64,000 nt of DNA from an uncultured Collinsella sp. (lineage in GTDB: Bacteria > Actinomycetota > Coriobacteriia > Coriobacteriales > Coriobacteriaceae). The stretch spans positions 23,824-87,823 of the forward strand of contig UQIH01000009.1 in assembly GCA_900541145.1 (NCBI GenBank), read 5' to 3'. The notes beneath the pieces were generated by a model. The model had not been told where the DNA came from. It worked only from the letters and a program-made list of their open reading frames with translations, and did no database searches. Position 1 is the first letter of the stretch, and each line of letters opens with the position of its first letter. Positions 1 through 8,038 of this stretch are shown here, in pieces. Made by a program: the position numbers and the translations under genes.

Positions 1-589
1 CCAGCTTATCGGCACCGACGTTCCGCGCATTAAGACTATTGCCAGTACGTACTTTGAGGACGGTACCGACCTGCCGTACGTGCAGGAGTTTGGCGTGGCG
101 AGCGATGGTATTGTGGAGCAGCCGCGTATTGTCTCGGGCGGCATGGTCGACGATTCCTATATGCGCCTGGCTGCCGTGTCCGAGCTCAACATGCACTACG
201 TGAGTACGCACTTTATGCACCCGGACGACCTGCTCGATCCCGATCGCGGCGCCAAGGAGGGCTGGGAAGTCTACAAGGGCGGCCTGACCGACTACCTGGA
301 CTGGCTTACCAAATCCGCGACCGACCTGCGGCACCAGACGGCGTCGGAGTGCTCCGGTGCCATCCAGCGCTTTTCGTCCGTGACGGTGAGCGTGGATACC
401 AGCGCGGATGCCTGGACGCTCAGCCTGGGCAATTTCCACGATGAGTCGTGGCTCATGTTCCGCGCCAACAACGGCGAGCCGGGTGCGGTGACGGGTGGCG
501 AATTGACGCACCTTACGGGCAATCTGTATCTGCTCAAGGCAAATGATAAGACCGTGACGATCGAGCGCAAGGAGGGTGGCGATAAATGA
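1..589 (+). CDS. C-terminal part of a Pel-cluster polysaccharide-modifying protein (deacetylase-like, possibly DUF2194)
   Basis: The reading frame is open from base 2 to the TGA at 587-589, so only the last ~195 residues are in the window. The visible part contains a 'THFMHPDD' stretch, resembling the histidine and acidic motifs of NodB-like or DUF2194 carbohydrate deacetylase folds, followed by a beta-rich tail with no membrane segment. Its stop overlaps the ATG of pelF by the ATGA arrangement, which implies translational coupling and a shared job in Pel-type polysaccharide export or modification. The family assignment rests on one motif and on context. The N-terminal part outside the window would decide between a PelA-like deacetylase and another protein. 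Confidence 0.5.
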   Translation, partial: QLIGTDVPRIKTIASTYFEDGTDLPYVQEFGVASDGIVEQPRIVSGGMVDDSYMRLAAVSELNMHYVSTHFMHPDDLLDPDRGAKEGWEVYKGGLTDYLDWLTKSATDLRHQTASECSGAIQRFSSVTVSVDTSADAWTLSLGNFHDESWLMFRANNGEPGAVTGGELTHLTGNLYLLKANDKTVTIERKEGGDK

Positions 590-2013
590 GAATCTGCTTG
601 GTACTCGAGGGTTGCTACCCCTATGTGCACGGTGGCGTATCTACCTGGATGCATGGCTACATTACGGCCATGCCCGAGCACGAGTTTGTGCTGTGGGTGA
701 TCGGCGCGCATGCTGCCGACCGTGGCAAGTTTGTCTACGAGCTGCCCGGCAACGTGGTCGAGGTGCACGAGGTGTTCCTGGACGATGCCCTGCGGCTTTC
801 GGGCGAGCAACATGAAGCCAGTTTTAACGATCGTGAGCGCGAGGCGCTACGCCGTCTGGTGTCGCTCTCCAATCCGGACTGGGACGTGCTGTTCGATATC
901 TTCCAGCGCCGTCGCGTGCATCCGCTCTCGTTTTTGCAGAGCCGCACGTTTATGGACATCTTCCGCGACGTGTGCCTGGCAGAGTACCCCTACACGCCCT
1001 TTGCCGATGCATTCCACACCATGCGCTCCATGATGCTGCCCGTGCTCTACCTTCTGGGCAGCGAGGTGCCGGTGGCCGATGTGTACCACGCCATCTCGAC
1101 TGGTTACGGCGGCCTGCTCGCCTGCCTGGGCTCAAGCTTTCACCATGCGCCGGTGCTGCTCACCGAGCACGGCATCTATACCCGCGAACGCGAGGAAGAG
1201 ATCATTCGCGCCGATTGGGTGGTGCCGTCATTTAAGGACCGCTGGATTCGCTTTTTCTACCTGCTTTCGGAGGAGATCTACCGCCGCGCCTTCCGCGTGA
1301 CCAGTTTGTTCCATAACGCTCGCAAGACGCAGATCGATATGGGTTGCGATGCAGACAAATGCCTGGTTATCCCCAACGGCATTCAGTTCGACCGCTTTAA
1401 GGACATTCCCTTAAAGCCCGATGACGGCTGGGTGGACATTGGCGCGGTGGTGCGCCTGGCTCCCATCAAGGACGTCAAGACTATGATCTATGCCTTCTTT
1501 GAGCTGCACGAGCGCCTGCCTAAGGTGCGTCTGCACATCATGGGCGGCGTGGACGACGAGGAGTACGGCGCCGAGTGCCACGCGTTGGTCGAAACCCTGG
1601 GCGTGCGCGACCTGATCTTTACCGGCCGCGTCAACGTGGTCGAGTACATGGAAAAGCTCGACTTTACCATTTTGACGAGCATCTCCGAGGGCCAGCCGCT
1701 CAGCGTGCTGGAGTCGCTTGCAGCGCGCCGTCCCTGCGTGACGACCGAGGTGGGCTGCTGCCGCGAGCTGCTCGAAGGCGCCCCGGGTGACGACTTTGGC
1801 GTGGCAGGTTTTGTGACGCCGCCTATGTATCGCAAGGGCTTGGCCGATGCCATGGAACGCATGTGCACAAGCCGCGCCCGTCGCATTGAGATGGGGGAGC
1901 GAGGCAAGCGTCGCGTTGCCACGTACTTTTTGCACGAGCAGATGCTCGCCAACTATCGCGCGCTGTACGACGAGACGGCCCAAGCGTTTGACCTGTCCAG
2001 AGAGGGGGAGTAG
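586..2013 (+). CDS. pelF: PelF-type GT4 glycosyltransferase of Pel exopolysaccharide synthesis
   Basis: This 475-residue protein begins with 'MRICLVLEGCYPYVHGGVS', the N-terminal glycine-rich substrate loop typical of PelF. Its C-terminal half has the retaining GT4 signature E-x7-E (E368 and E376 in 'SEGQPLSVLESL'). PelF is a cytosolic glycosyltransferase that uses a UDP-sugar to build the Pel polymer at a membrane complex with PelD, PelE and PelG. The length matches the family. The gene starts inside the stop codon of the upstream gene and ends 3 bases before pelG, so the three are co-transcribed. The pairing with pelG makes the Pel assignment strong; the exact sugar used is not visible. Confidence 0.88.
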   Translation: MRICLVLEGCYPYVHGGVSTWMHGYITAMPEHEFVLWVIGAHAADRGKFVYELPGNVVEVHEVFLDDALRLSGEQHEASFNDREREALRRLVSLSNPDWDVLFDIFQRRRVHPLSFLQSRTFMDIFRDVCLAEYPYTPFADAFHTMRSMMLPVLYLLGSEVPVADVYHAISTGYGGLLACLGSSFHHAPVLLTEHGIYTREREEEIIRADWVVPSFKDRWIRFFYLLSEEIYRRAFRVTSLFHNARKTQIDMGCDADKCLVIPNGIQFDRFKDIPLKPDDGWVDIGAVVRLAPIKDVKTMIYAFFELHERLPKVRLHIMGGVDDEEYGAECHALVETLGVRDLIFTGRVNVVEYMEKLDFTILTSISEGQPLSVLESLAARRPCVTTEVGCCRELLEGAPGDDFGVAGFVTPPMYRKGLADAMERMCTSRARRIEMGERGKRRVATYFLHEQMLANYRALYDETAQAFDLSREGE

Positions 2014-2016
2014 CCG

Positions 2017-3555
2017 GTGGCCGGAATCGGTTTTGAGCTCAAGCGCCTGTTTGGGCGCAAGGGTCTGTTTGCCACGATGCGCGCCTATGGCTACGCCGGC
2101 ATTGTGTGCACGGGCCCCATGCTGCTGGGCGTGCTGCTCCAGGTGGGTATCTTGGTGCTGTGCGGTCTGTGGGGTGTGGGCCGTGCCAACCAAGATCTGC
2201 TGGTGTGCATGGTGACCTATACGCTGCTGGCGTCGCTCACGAGTTTTTTCTCTATGTCGGTCACGCGCTTTTTGGCCGATATGCTTTTTGCCGAGCGCGA
2301 GGATGAGATCCTACCTTCGTTTTGGGGCTCCAACGCCATTATGCTCGTTGCGGGCACGGTGCTCTACGGCGTCTTTTTGCTGTTCTCGGGCGCCACGCTG
2401 CTGCAGGGGCTTCTCTGCCTGTGGCTGTTCAACATTATGATCGTCAACTGGAACGGCATGAGTTACCTCACGGCCATCAAGGATTACCGCGGTATCCTGT
2501 GCAGCTTTGCGGCTGCCATTGGCGTGGCGTGCCTGTGCGCCCTGGCCGCGCTGGCGCTGGGACTGCCGCCGGTCGAGGGCCTGTTGGCATCAATTGCTCT
2601 GGGCTACGGCGTCATGCTCGCCTGGGACGTGGTGCTGCTGTACCGGTATTTTCCGCAGAGTGACCGCAGTCCCTGGCCCTTTTTGCAGTGGCTCGATCAG
2701 TTTATGCCGCTGGCGCTCACGGGCCTGTTAGCCAATCTGGGACTCTTTGCGCACCTGGTGATTATTTGGGCCGGTCCCATTGGCGTTCAGGTCAAGGGCT
2801 TGTTTTATGGTGCGCCCTACTACGATGTGCCGGCGCTGATCGCGTTTTTGACGATCCTGGTCACGACCGTCAACTTTGTGGTCTCGGTCGAGGTCAACTT
2901 CTATCCACGCTACCGCGACTACTACAGTCTGTTCAACGACGGCGGCGTGGTGGGCGACATTGTGGTGGCCGAGGAGGAAATGCTTGCCACGCTCAACCGA
3001 GAACTGCGCTTTTGTGCGCTCAAGCAACTGTTTGTGACGGCGGCGGTCATCTCGCTCGAGACCACGGTGCTGTCGGCCCTACCGTTGGGCTTTAACAACC
3101 TGATGCACGGGTATTTCCGCACGTTATGCGTGGGCTATGGCCTGTATGCCGTGGGCAATACGGTGTTGCTCATCTTGCTGTACTTTACCGACTACAAGGG
3201 GGCTGTGCTGGCCTCGGGGCTGTTTGCCGGTGTGGCCGGGCTGGTGACTGCCGTTTCTCTGCTCTTACCGCAGCAGTTTTACGGCTTTGGCTTTTTGTTG
3301 GGTGCGGCGGTGTTTTTTATCGTGGCGCTGCTGCGACTCGATACCTATACCGCCAACTTGCCGTATCGTATCCTGAGCCAGCAGCCCATTGTGGCGACCG
3401 ACAAAACGGGTCGCTTTACACAGCTGGGCCGCGTGCTCGACCGTGCCGAGCAGCGCTATGAGGAACGCCGTCAGCAGGGCGAGCCGCATGGCGCGTTTGA
3501 GCGCGCGGTGGTTCGCTTGTATCAAAAGCATTGGGGAGGTCCTGATGACCGATAG
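2017..3555 (+). CDS. pelG: PelG-type polytopic membrane transporter (MOP superfamily)
   Basis: This 512-residue, very hydrophobic protein has about a dozen predicted membrane spans. It starts at a GTG preceded by GGGGGAG and opens with 'MAGIGFELKRLFGRKG', the conserved PelG N terminus. PelG is the inner-membrane component of the Pel synthase/transport complex, distantly related to flippases of the MATE/Wzx type. The C-terminal ~70 residues are charged and probably cytosolic. The gene follows pelF directly and overlaps the next lipoprotein gene by 11 bases. Confidence 0.87.
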   Translation: MAGIGFELKRLFGRKGLFATMRAYGYAGIVCTGPMLLGVLLQVGILVLCGLWGVGRANQDLLVCMVTYTLLASLTSFFSMSVTRFLADMLFAEREDEILPSFWGSNAIMLVAGTVLYGVFLLFSGATLLQGLLCLWLFNIMIVNWNGMSYLTAIKDYRGILCSFAAAIGVACLCALAALALGLPPVEGLLASIALGYGVMLAWDVVLLYRYFPQSDRSPWPFLQWLDQFMPLALTGLLANLGLFAHLVIIWAGPIGVQVKGLFYGAPYYDVPALIAFLTILVTTVNFVVSVEVNFYPRYRDYYSLFNDGGVVGDIVVAEEEMLATLNRELRFCALKQLFVTAAVISLETTVLSALPLGFNNLMHGYFRTLCVGYGLYAVGNTVLLILLYFTDYKGAVLASGLFAGVAGLVTAVSLLLPQQFYGFGFLLGAAVFFIVALLRLDTYTANLPYRILSQQPIVATDKTGRFTQLGRVLDRAEQRYEERRQQGEPHGAFERAVVRLYQKHWGGPDDR

Positions 3556-5314
3556 AATGATGTCTCGCCGCCGTCTGTTTGAGGCGGCTGCCGGTGCGCT
3601 GTTACTTTCGGGCTGTTCGTCTCAGGACGAATCCTCGACAAAAAAGACCAAGAAGCAAGGCAAGATTAAAAAGGCCGATTCCTCGGATGGGGACAAGCAC
3701 CTGCGCGATAAGGACGAGCTGTACGAGGTCTACGACGACTCTGGCATTGTGACCATGTACCTGACGGTCTCGCGCGGCAACAGCTCCGAGAACACCGACC
3801 ATACCTGGGCCGAGATCAATACGTACTCGGTCTACGACTATGCCGACATGGGCGTGACGCGTTATCAGGTTATGGGCCTGCTGCAGCCAGGCGATGATAA
3901 GGGCCCCGTCGCTGGCGAGGTGGGCTATGGCGAGGAGGCGCCCAACGCCACGGTGCAGGTGCGCGGTCAGACGTCGAGTACCTATACGCAAAAGAACTAC
4001 AAGGTGGAGCTCAAAAAGGGCAAGGGCACGTGGCGCCAGCAGCGCGCGATTGCGCTTAACAAGCACATGGGCGAGGGCATGCGCTTTCGTAACAAGATGG
4101 CCTACGATCTGATCCGTGGCATTCCCCAGATGATGGGCCTGCGCACGCAGTTTGTGCATCTGTGGGTGTGCGACCAGACCGAAAAGTCCAACGATACCTT
4201 TGAGGACTACGGCCTGTTTACGCAGGTGGAGCAGCTCAACAAGACGGCGCTTAAGGCACATGGCCTGGATAAGAGCGGACACCTGTACAAGGTGAACAGC
4301 TTTGATTTCCATCGCTACGAGGACACCATTAAGCTCACCGATGACCCCGACTATAACCAGACAGCGTTTGAGGGCATGCTCGAGATAAAGGGCGATTCGG
4401 ACCATACCAAGTTGATCGAGATGCTCGATGCGCTCAACGACGAATCGCAAAAGATCGATGACGTGCTCGATACCTATTTTGATACCGAGAATCTGGTCTA
4501 TTGGCTGGCGTTTCAGATCCTTACGGGCAACTGCGATACGCAGAACCGTAACTGCTATCTGTACAGCCCGCTTAACTCAAATACCTGGTACTTTTTAGAT
4601 TGGGATAACGACGGCATGCTGCGTAAGCTGGAGCTTTCTCTTACCGGGTTTTCGGACTACGCGAGCTGGGAGCGCGGTGCAAGCAACTACTGGGGCAACG
4701 TGCTGTTTAACCGCGCGTTGCGCAGCAAGTCGTTCCGCAGCGAACTCGACCGTGCCGTCAAGGACTTGCGCTCGTACATGACCGAGGCACGCCTGAGCAA
4801 GATGATCAAGCGCTACCGCGAGGTTACTGAATCGCTGGTCTTTGCTTCGCCCGATATCGATAATCTGCCTGTCACCAAGGATCAATACGAGCAGATCGCC
4901 GCGGCGATTCCCTCCGAGATCGAGGAGAACTATAAGAGCTTTCGCGAGAGTTTTAAAAAGCCCATGCCGTTCTACATCGGCGTGCCGCAGATCGATAACG
5001 GTAAGCTGCGCATTAACTGGGATGCGTCCTACGACTTTGAGGCGCGCGACATTCGCTACACCGTAGAGCTTGCGCGCGACTATGCCATTGGCGATGTGGT
5101 CTTTAAGGCCGAGGACGTGCTGCTTCCCGAGGTGACCTGCGATGCGCCCGATGCCGGCCAGTATTTTGTGCGCGTGCGTGCCACCAACTCCGACGGTTAT
5201 ACGCAAGATGCGTTTGACTACTATGTGACCGACGACGGCAAGCACTACGGCATGAAGTGTTTTTACGTGCAAGACGGCGGTAAGGTCGTGGAGGACACGT
5301 ATGAGGAGGGCTAG
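3545..5314 (+). CDS. CotH-kinase-family lipoprotein in the pel operon
   Basis: The start is taken at ATG 3545, where GGGAGG lies at good spacing; upstream in-frame codons lie inside pelG. The 589-residue product has a Tat-like 'SRRRLF' N terminus and a lipobox with Cys24 in 'LLSGCSS', so it should be an exported, lipid-anchored protein. The body resembles CotH-family atypical protein kinases, with 'FLDWDNDGM' at about residues 350-358 as the acidic metal-binding motif and a basic 'QTSSTYTQKNYKVELKK' region before it. A beta-sandwich-like domain follows from about residue 475. CotH proteins phosphorylate secreted or surface proteins in spore formers. Here the gene sits between pelG and a VTC gene, so its substrate may be an exopolysaccharide component. 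That role is inference. Confidence 0.78.
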   Translation: MTDRMMSRRRLFEAAAGALLLSGCSSQDESSTKKTKKQGKIKKADSSDGDKHLRDKDELYEVYDDSGIVTMYLTVSRGNSSENTDHTWAEINTYSVYDYADMGVTRYQVMGLLQPGDDKGPVAGEVGYGEEAPNATVQVRGQTSSTYTQKNYKVELKKGKGTWRQQRAIALNKHMGEGMRFRNKMAYDLIRGIPQMMGLRTQFVHLWVCDQTEKSNDTFEDYGLFTQVEQLNKTALKAHGLDKSGHLYKVNSFDFHRYEDTIKLTDDPDYNQTAFEGMLEIKGDSDHTKLIEMLDALNDESQKIDDVLDTYFDTENLVYWLAFQILTGNCDTQNRNCYLYSPLNSNTWYFLDWDNDGMLRKLELSLTGFSDYASWERGASNYWGNVLFNRALRSKSFRSELDRAVKDLRSYMTEARLSKMIKRYREVTESLVFASPDIDNLPVTKDQYEQIAAAIPSEIEENYKSFRESFKKPMPFYIGVPQIDNGKLRINWDASYDFEARDIRYTVELARDYAIGDVVFKAEDVLLPEVTCDAPDAGQYFVRVRATNSDGYTQDAFDYYVTDDGKHYGMKCFYVQDGGKVVEDTYEEG

Positions 5315-6092
5315 CGCGCTGCTTGAGCGCTTGGCGGCTCCGCCTGTGCGTACCACGCAGGAGCGTTACCGCCACGAGCTCAAATATCTCATTAACGAGG
5401 GCGAACACGCCGCGCTTGCCTGTCGCATGGCGCCGGTATTTAAGCTGGACAAGCATGCGCGGGCGGGCGGTTACACCATTCGCAGCCTGTACTTTGACGA
5501 CTACTGCAACTCGGCCTACGAGGAAAAAGACGCCGGTATTCTCATGCGCAAAAAGTATCGCGTGCGCATCTATAACGGCAGCGACAAGGTGATTAAGCTC
5601 GAGCGCAAAAAGAAGTACGGCAGCTGGATCTACAAGGAGGACGCGCCACTTACGCGTGGCGAGTTTGAGCAGATCCTGGCCGGCGACTACGACTTTTTGC
5701 TGAGGAACCCGCACCAACTCTGCCGCGAGTTCTACATCGAGTGCATCTGTAACATGATGCGCCCGCGGTCCATCGTGGATTACGAGCGCGAGCCGTGGGT
5801 GATGGACGAGGGCACCGTGCGCATCACGTTTGACATGAACGTGCGTGCCGCGGTGGGAAGCTTCGATATCTTTGACGCGACGCTGCCCGCGCTGCCGGTC
5901 CTGGAGCCCGGCAAGCTGGTGATGGAGGTCAAGTTTACCGAGTTTTGTCCGCAGCTGGTGCGCGATATGGTGCCGCCGGGCGCGGCCGAGCTTACGGCGG
6001 TCTCCAAGTACTGCCTGTGTTACGAAAAGACCGCCTACCTGCGCGGTTTTAACTACTGGGAATCGGATTTTGAGAACCGAGGGGATATTTAG
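5301..6092 (+). CDS. VTC-domain polyphosphate-polymerase-like protein
   Basis: The 263-residue protein shows the VTC tunnel-domain pattern: R24-x-E26-x-K28 in 'RYRHELKYLI', paired basic strands 'RVRIYN' and 'LERKKK', then 'VRITFD', 'VMEVKF' and 'SKYC'. Eukaryotic Vtc4 of this family makes polyphosphate from ATP inside a basic tunnel. Bacterial members often sit beside CotH and DUF4956 genes, as here. The ATG overlaps the end of the CotH gene by 14 bases and is preceded by an internal GAGGACACG stretch, so the two are translationally coupled. No signal peptide or membrane span is visible, so it is probably cytosolic. Catalytic activity is not proven by sequence alone. Confidence 0.82.
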   Translation: MRRASALLERLAAPPVRTTQERYRHELKYLINEGEHAALACRMAPVFKLDKHARAGGYTIRSLYFDDYCNSAYEEKDAGILMRKKYRVRIYNGSDKVIKLERKKKYGSWIYKEDAPLTRGEFEQILAGDYDFLLRNPHQLCREFYIECICNMMRPRSIVDYEREPWVMDEGTVRITFDMNVRAAVGSFDIFDATLPALPVLEPGKLVMEVKFTEFCPQLVRDMVPPGAAELTAVSKYCLCYEKTAYLRGFNYWESDFENRGDI

Positions 6093-6095
6093 ACC

Positions 6096-6761
6096 ATGAG
6101 CACCAGGGACTTTTTTAAGAACTCCGTCTTGGAGGCGTTTGGCCAGGTCGACCCTGCCAAGATCGGTCTTTCGCTGCTCGTGGCGCTTGCCATGGGCATC
6201 CTGATCTATTACGTGTACAAGCGCTTTTTTACCGGCGTGGTGTATTCGCGCAGCTTTGCCGTTACGCTCGTAGGCATGTGCGTGCTTACCTGTATGGTCA
6301 CGCTCGCGATTTCGACCAACGTGGTCATCTCGCTCGGTATGGTCGGTGCTCTGTCTATCGTCCGCTATCGTACGGCGGTCAAGGACCCGCTCGACCTGCT
6401 GTATTTGTTTTGGTCCATTACCACGGGCATTACGGCAGGCGCCGGCATGTACGCGCTCGTGGCGCTCACGGCGGTGGTCATCGTGGTGATGATCGCCGGG
6501 TTTGCGAGCCATCAGGACAAGGCGCGCGTGTACATGATGGTCATTCACTACACGGGCCAGACCACCGGCGACGATATCGTGCGCGCGTTTGGGCGTACCA
6601 AGTTCACCGTTAAGTCCAAGACGATGCACGGCGACAAAGTCGAGATGGCCGTCGAGGTGTTCTCGGACGGTGTTGACATGCCCTATGCGGATGCCATTCG
6701 CGCGCTCGACGGCGTTGAAGATCTGACGTTGATCCAATATAACGGCGAATATCACGGTTAG
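6096..6761 (+). CDS. DUF4956 multi-pass membrane protein
   Basis: The 221-residue protein has about four hydrophobic segments in its first 130 residues and a soluble C-terminal domain of about 90 residues. The segment 'GMVGALSIVRYRTAVKDP' and the following hydrophobic stretch match the DUF4956 family as I know it. Function is unknown, but the family is commonly encoded next to VTC and CotH proteins. It starts 3 bases after the VTC stop and is the last gene of the operon. A plausible role is the membrane partner of the VTC protein; that is inference. Confidence 0.8.
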   Translation: MSTRDFFKNSVLEAFGQVDPAKIGLSLLVALAMGILIYYVYKRFFTGVVYSRSFAVTLVGMCVLTCMVTLAISTNVVISLGMVGALSIVRYRTAVKDPLDLLYLFWSITTGITAGAGMYALVALTAVVIVVMIAGFASHQDKARVYMMVIHYTGQTTGDDIVRAFGRTKFTVKSKTMHGDKVEMAVEVFSDGVDMPYADAIRALDGVEDLTLIQYNGEYHG

Positions 6762-6804
6762 AGCGGCAGATCGCCCAGCAGATGCCCGCGCGGCGTCGAG
6801 TAGT

Positions 6805-6826
6805 CCGGCGTTCGTCAGAACGCCGG
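6805..6826. repeat. Perfect hairpin with GTTCGT..AGAAC loop core
   Basis: The arms CCGGCGTTC and GAACGCCGG are perfect complements with a 4-base GTCA loop. There is no T tract on either side, so it is not a classical intrinsic terminator, although it closes the pel-linked operon. The loop core is shared with hairpins at 14456-14481 and 57935-57969. Confidence 0.7.
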
Positions 6827-6836
6827 AACGAACAGG

Positions 6837-6858
6837 TATCATGGTGAAAGCGATTTCA
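6837..6858 (+). promoter_or_regulatory. Promoter -10 box and LacI-type operator of the sucrose regulator
   Basis: TATCAT at 6837-6842 is a plausible -10 element; I see no good -35. It is followed at 6845-6858 by TGAAAGCGATTTCA, a near-palindromic LacI/GalR-type operator. The same operator type precedes the downstream PTS gene, so the regulator probably represses itself. A transcript from this promoter would start within the operator, which argues for translation starts downstream of 6860. Confidence 0.65.
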
Positions 6859-6873
6859 ATGACAGGGGTGCTC

Positions 6874-7854
6874 GTGGTAAAGATGAAAGATGTGGCCGAG
6901 CTGGCGGGCGTTTCGAGCGCCGCCGTCTCGCGCTACCTCAACGGTGGCTACATATCGGCGGACAAGGCCGAGCGCATTAAGAAGGCGATTGAGCTGACTG
7001 GATACGTGCGGTCCAGCCAGGCTCGCGCGCTGCGCACCGGCTCCACCAAGCTTATCGGCGTCATCGTGCCCAAGATTAACTCGGAATCCGTGAGCCGCAT
7101 TACCGCCGGCATTGGCCAGGTGCTCGGTCGCCGTGGCTACCAGATGCTGCTTGCCAATACCGACAACGCGGCCGATCGTGAGCTCGAATACCTCGATTTA
7201 TTCCAAAACCACCCGGTTGACGGCATTGTTCTGGTGGCAACTATGATCACCGACGAGCACCGTCGCGCGATTGAGTCGTGCCGTGTGCCCATTGTGTTGA
7301 TCGGCCAACATGTCGAGGGCGCGGCGTGCGTCTATCACGACGATTACGAGGCTGCCTTTGAGCTCGGCCGTGCGCTTGCGGGTCGGGTGGATGGCAAGAT
7401 CGCCTACATCGGAGTTACCGAAGAGGACCGCGCGGCCGGTTATGACCGCCGTCGCGGTTTTGAGGCCGGCTTGCGCGCCGCGGGTAACCCGCTCGATGCC
7501 GCCTTGATTCGCCTGGGCTCGTTTACGCTCGACTCGGGCTATCGCGCTGCGCGCGAGCTGCTTGCCGATGCCCCCGATGTTTCGTTTATCGCGTGCGCGA
7601 CCGACACTATGGCTGCCGGCGCCCTGCGCGCTCTTGACGAGGTGCGTGGCATGGGCGAGGGCGTGCGTCGCGTGAGCGGCTTCGGCGACAACGCATTTTT
7701 GCGCGCGCTGACGGGCGGCATTCCCACCGTGCATTACGGCTACCTGACCAGCGGCGTCGAGGCGACCAATATGTTGCTCAACGCGCTCGATGGCGAGGAG
7801 GGGGAGAGCGGCCTGCGGACGCTCAAACTTGGGCATCAGCTCATGAATGTCTAG
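6874..7854 (+). CDS. LacI/GalR-family transcriptional regulator of the sucrose genes
   Basis: The GTG at 6874 is chosen because AGGGG lies 5 bases upstream and the operator at 6845-6858 excludes earlier starts; ATG 6883 is an alternative. The 326-residue product begins with the LacI headpiece 'MKDVAELAGVSSAAVSRYLN' and a hinge helix around 'SSQARALRTGSTKLIGVIVP'. A periplasmic-binding-protein-like effector domain follows. It should bind TGAAAACGATT-type operators and release them with a sugar or sugar-phosphate effector. Adjacent PTS EIIBC and GH32 genes make sucrose the likely signal, as in ScrR proteins; the effector itself cannot be read from sequence. Confidence 0.87.
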   Translation: MVKMKDVAELAGVSSAAVSRYLNGGYISADKAERIKKAIELTGYVRSSQARALRTGSTKLIGVIVPKINSESVSRITAGIGQVLGRRGYQMLLANTDNAADRELEYLDLFQNHPVDGIVLVATMITDEHRRAIESCRVPIVLIGQHVEGAACVYHDDYEAAFELGRALAGRVDGKIAYIGVTEEDRAAGYDRRRGFEAGLRAAGNPLDAALIRLGSFTLDSGYRAARELLADAPDVSFIACATDTMAAGALRALDEVRGMGEGVRRVSGFGDNAFLRALTGGIPTVHYGYLTSGVEATNMLLNALDGEEGESGLRTLKLGHQLMNV

Positions 7855-7942
7855 GCCTTGGACGCGTCTGTCTGCCTTTGAGTCCCCAGTTTTTGTCTCA
7901 AAACTACCATTCGCCGGCCTGTTCCTACCGTTCATCCTGCTG

Positions 7943-7990
7943 TGAAAACGATTGCAGACATATGAAACTGAAAACGATTACAGTATAAAT
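7943..7990 (+). promoter_or_regulatory. Tandem LacI-type operators and promoter of the sucrose PTS gene
   Basis: TGAAAACGATTGCA (7943-7956) and TGAAAACGATTACA (7969-7982) are two copies of the operator type found before the regulator gene, spaced 26 bases start to start. TATAAA at 7984-7989 is a likely -10 element directly beside the second operator, so bound repressor would block RNA polymerase. The second copy also fits the general cre consensus, but a local LacI-family gene makes CcpA control unnecessary. Confidence 0.75.
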
Positions 7991-8038
7991 GTCAAAGATG
8001 GCCGGGTGCACATGCGCCCGTTGGAGGAAAGGGAAGTC

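Noticed and set aside
7943..7982. CcpA/cre catabolite-repression sites
   Set aside because: The sequences fit the generic LacI/GalR palindrome, and a LacI-family gene with the same site at its own promoter is adjacent. A CcpA system is not expected in this phylum.
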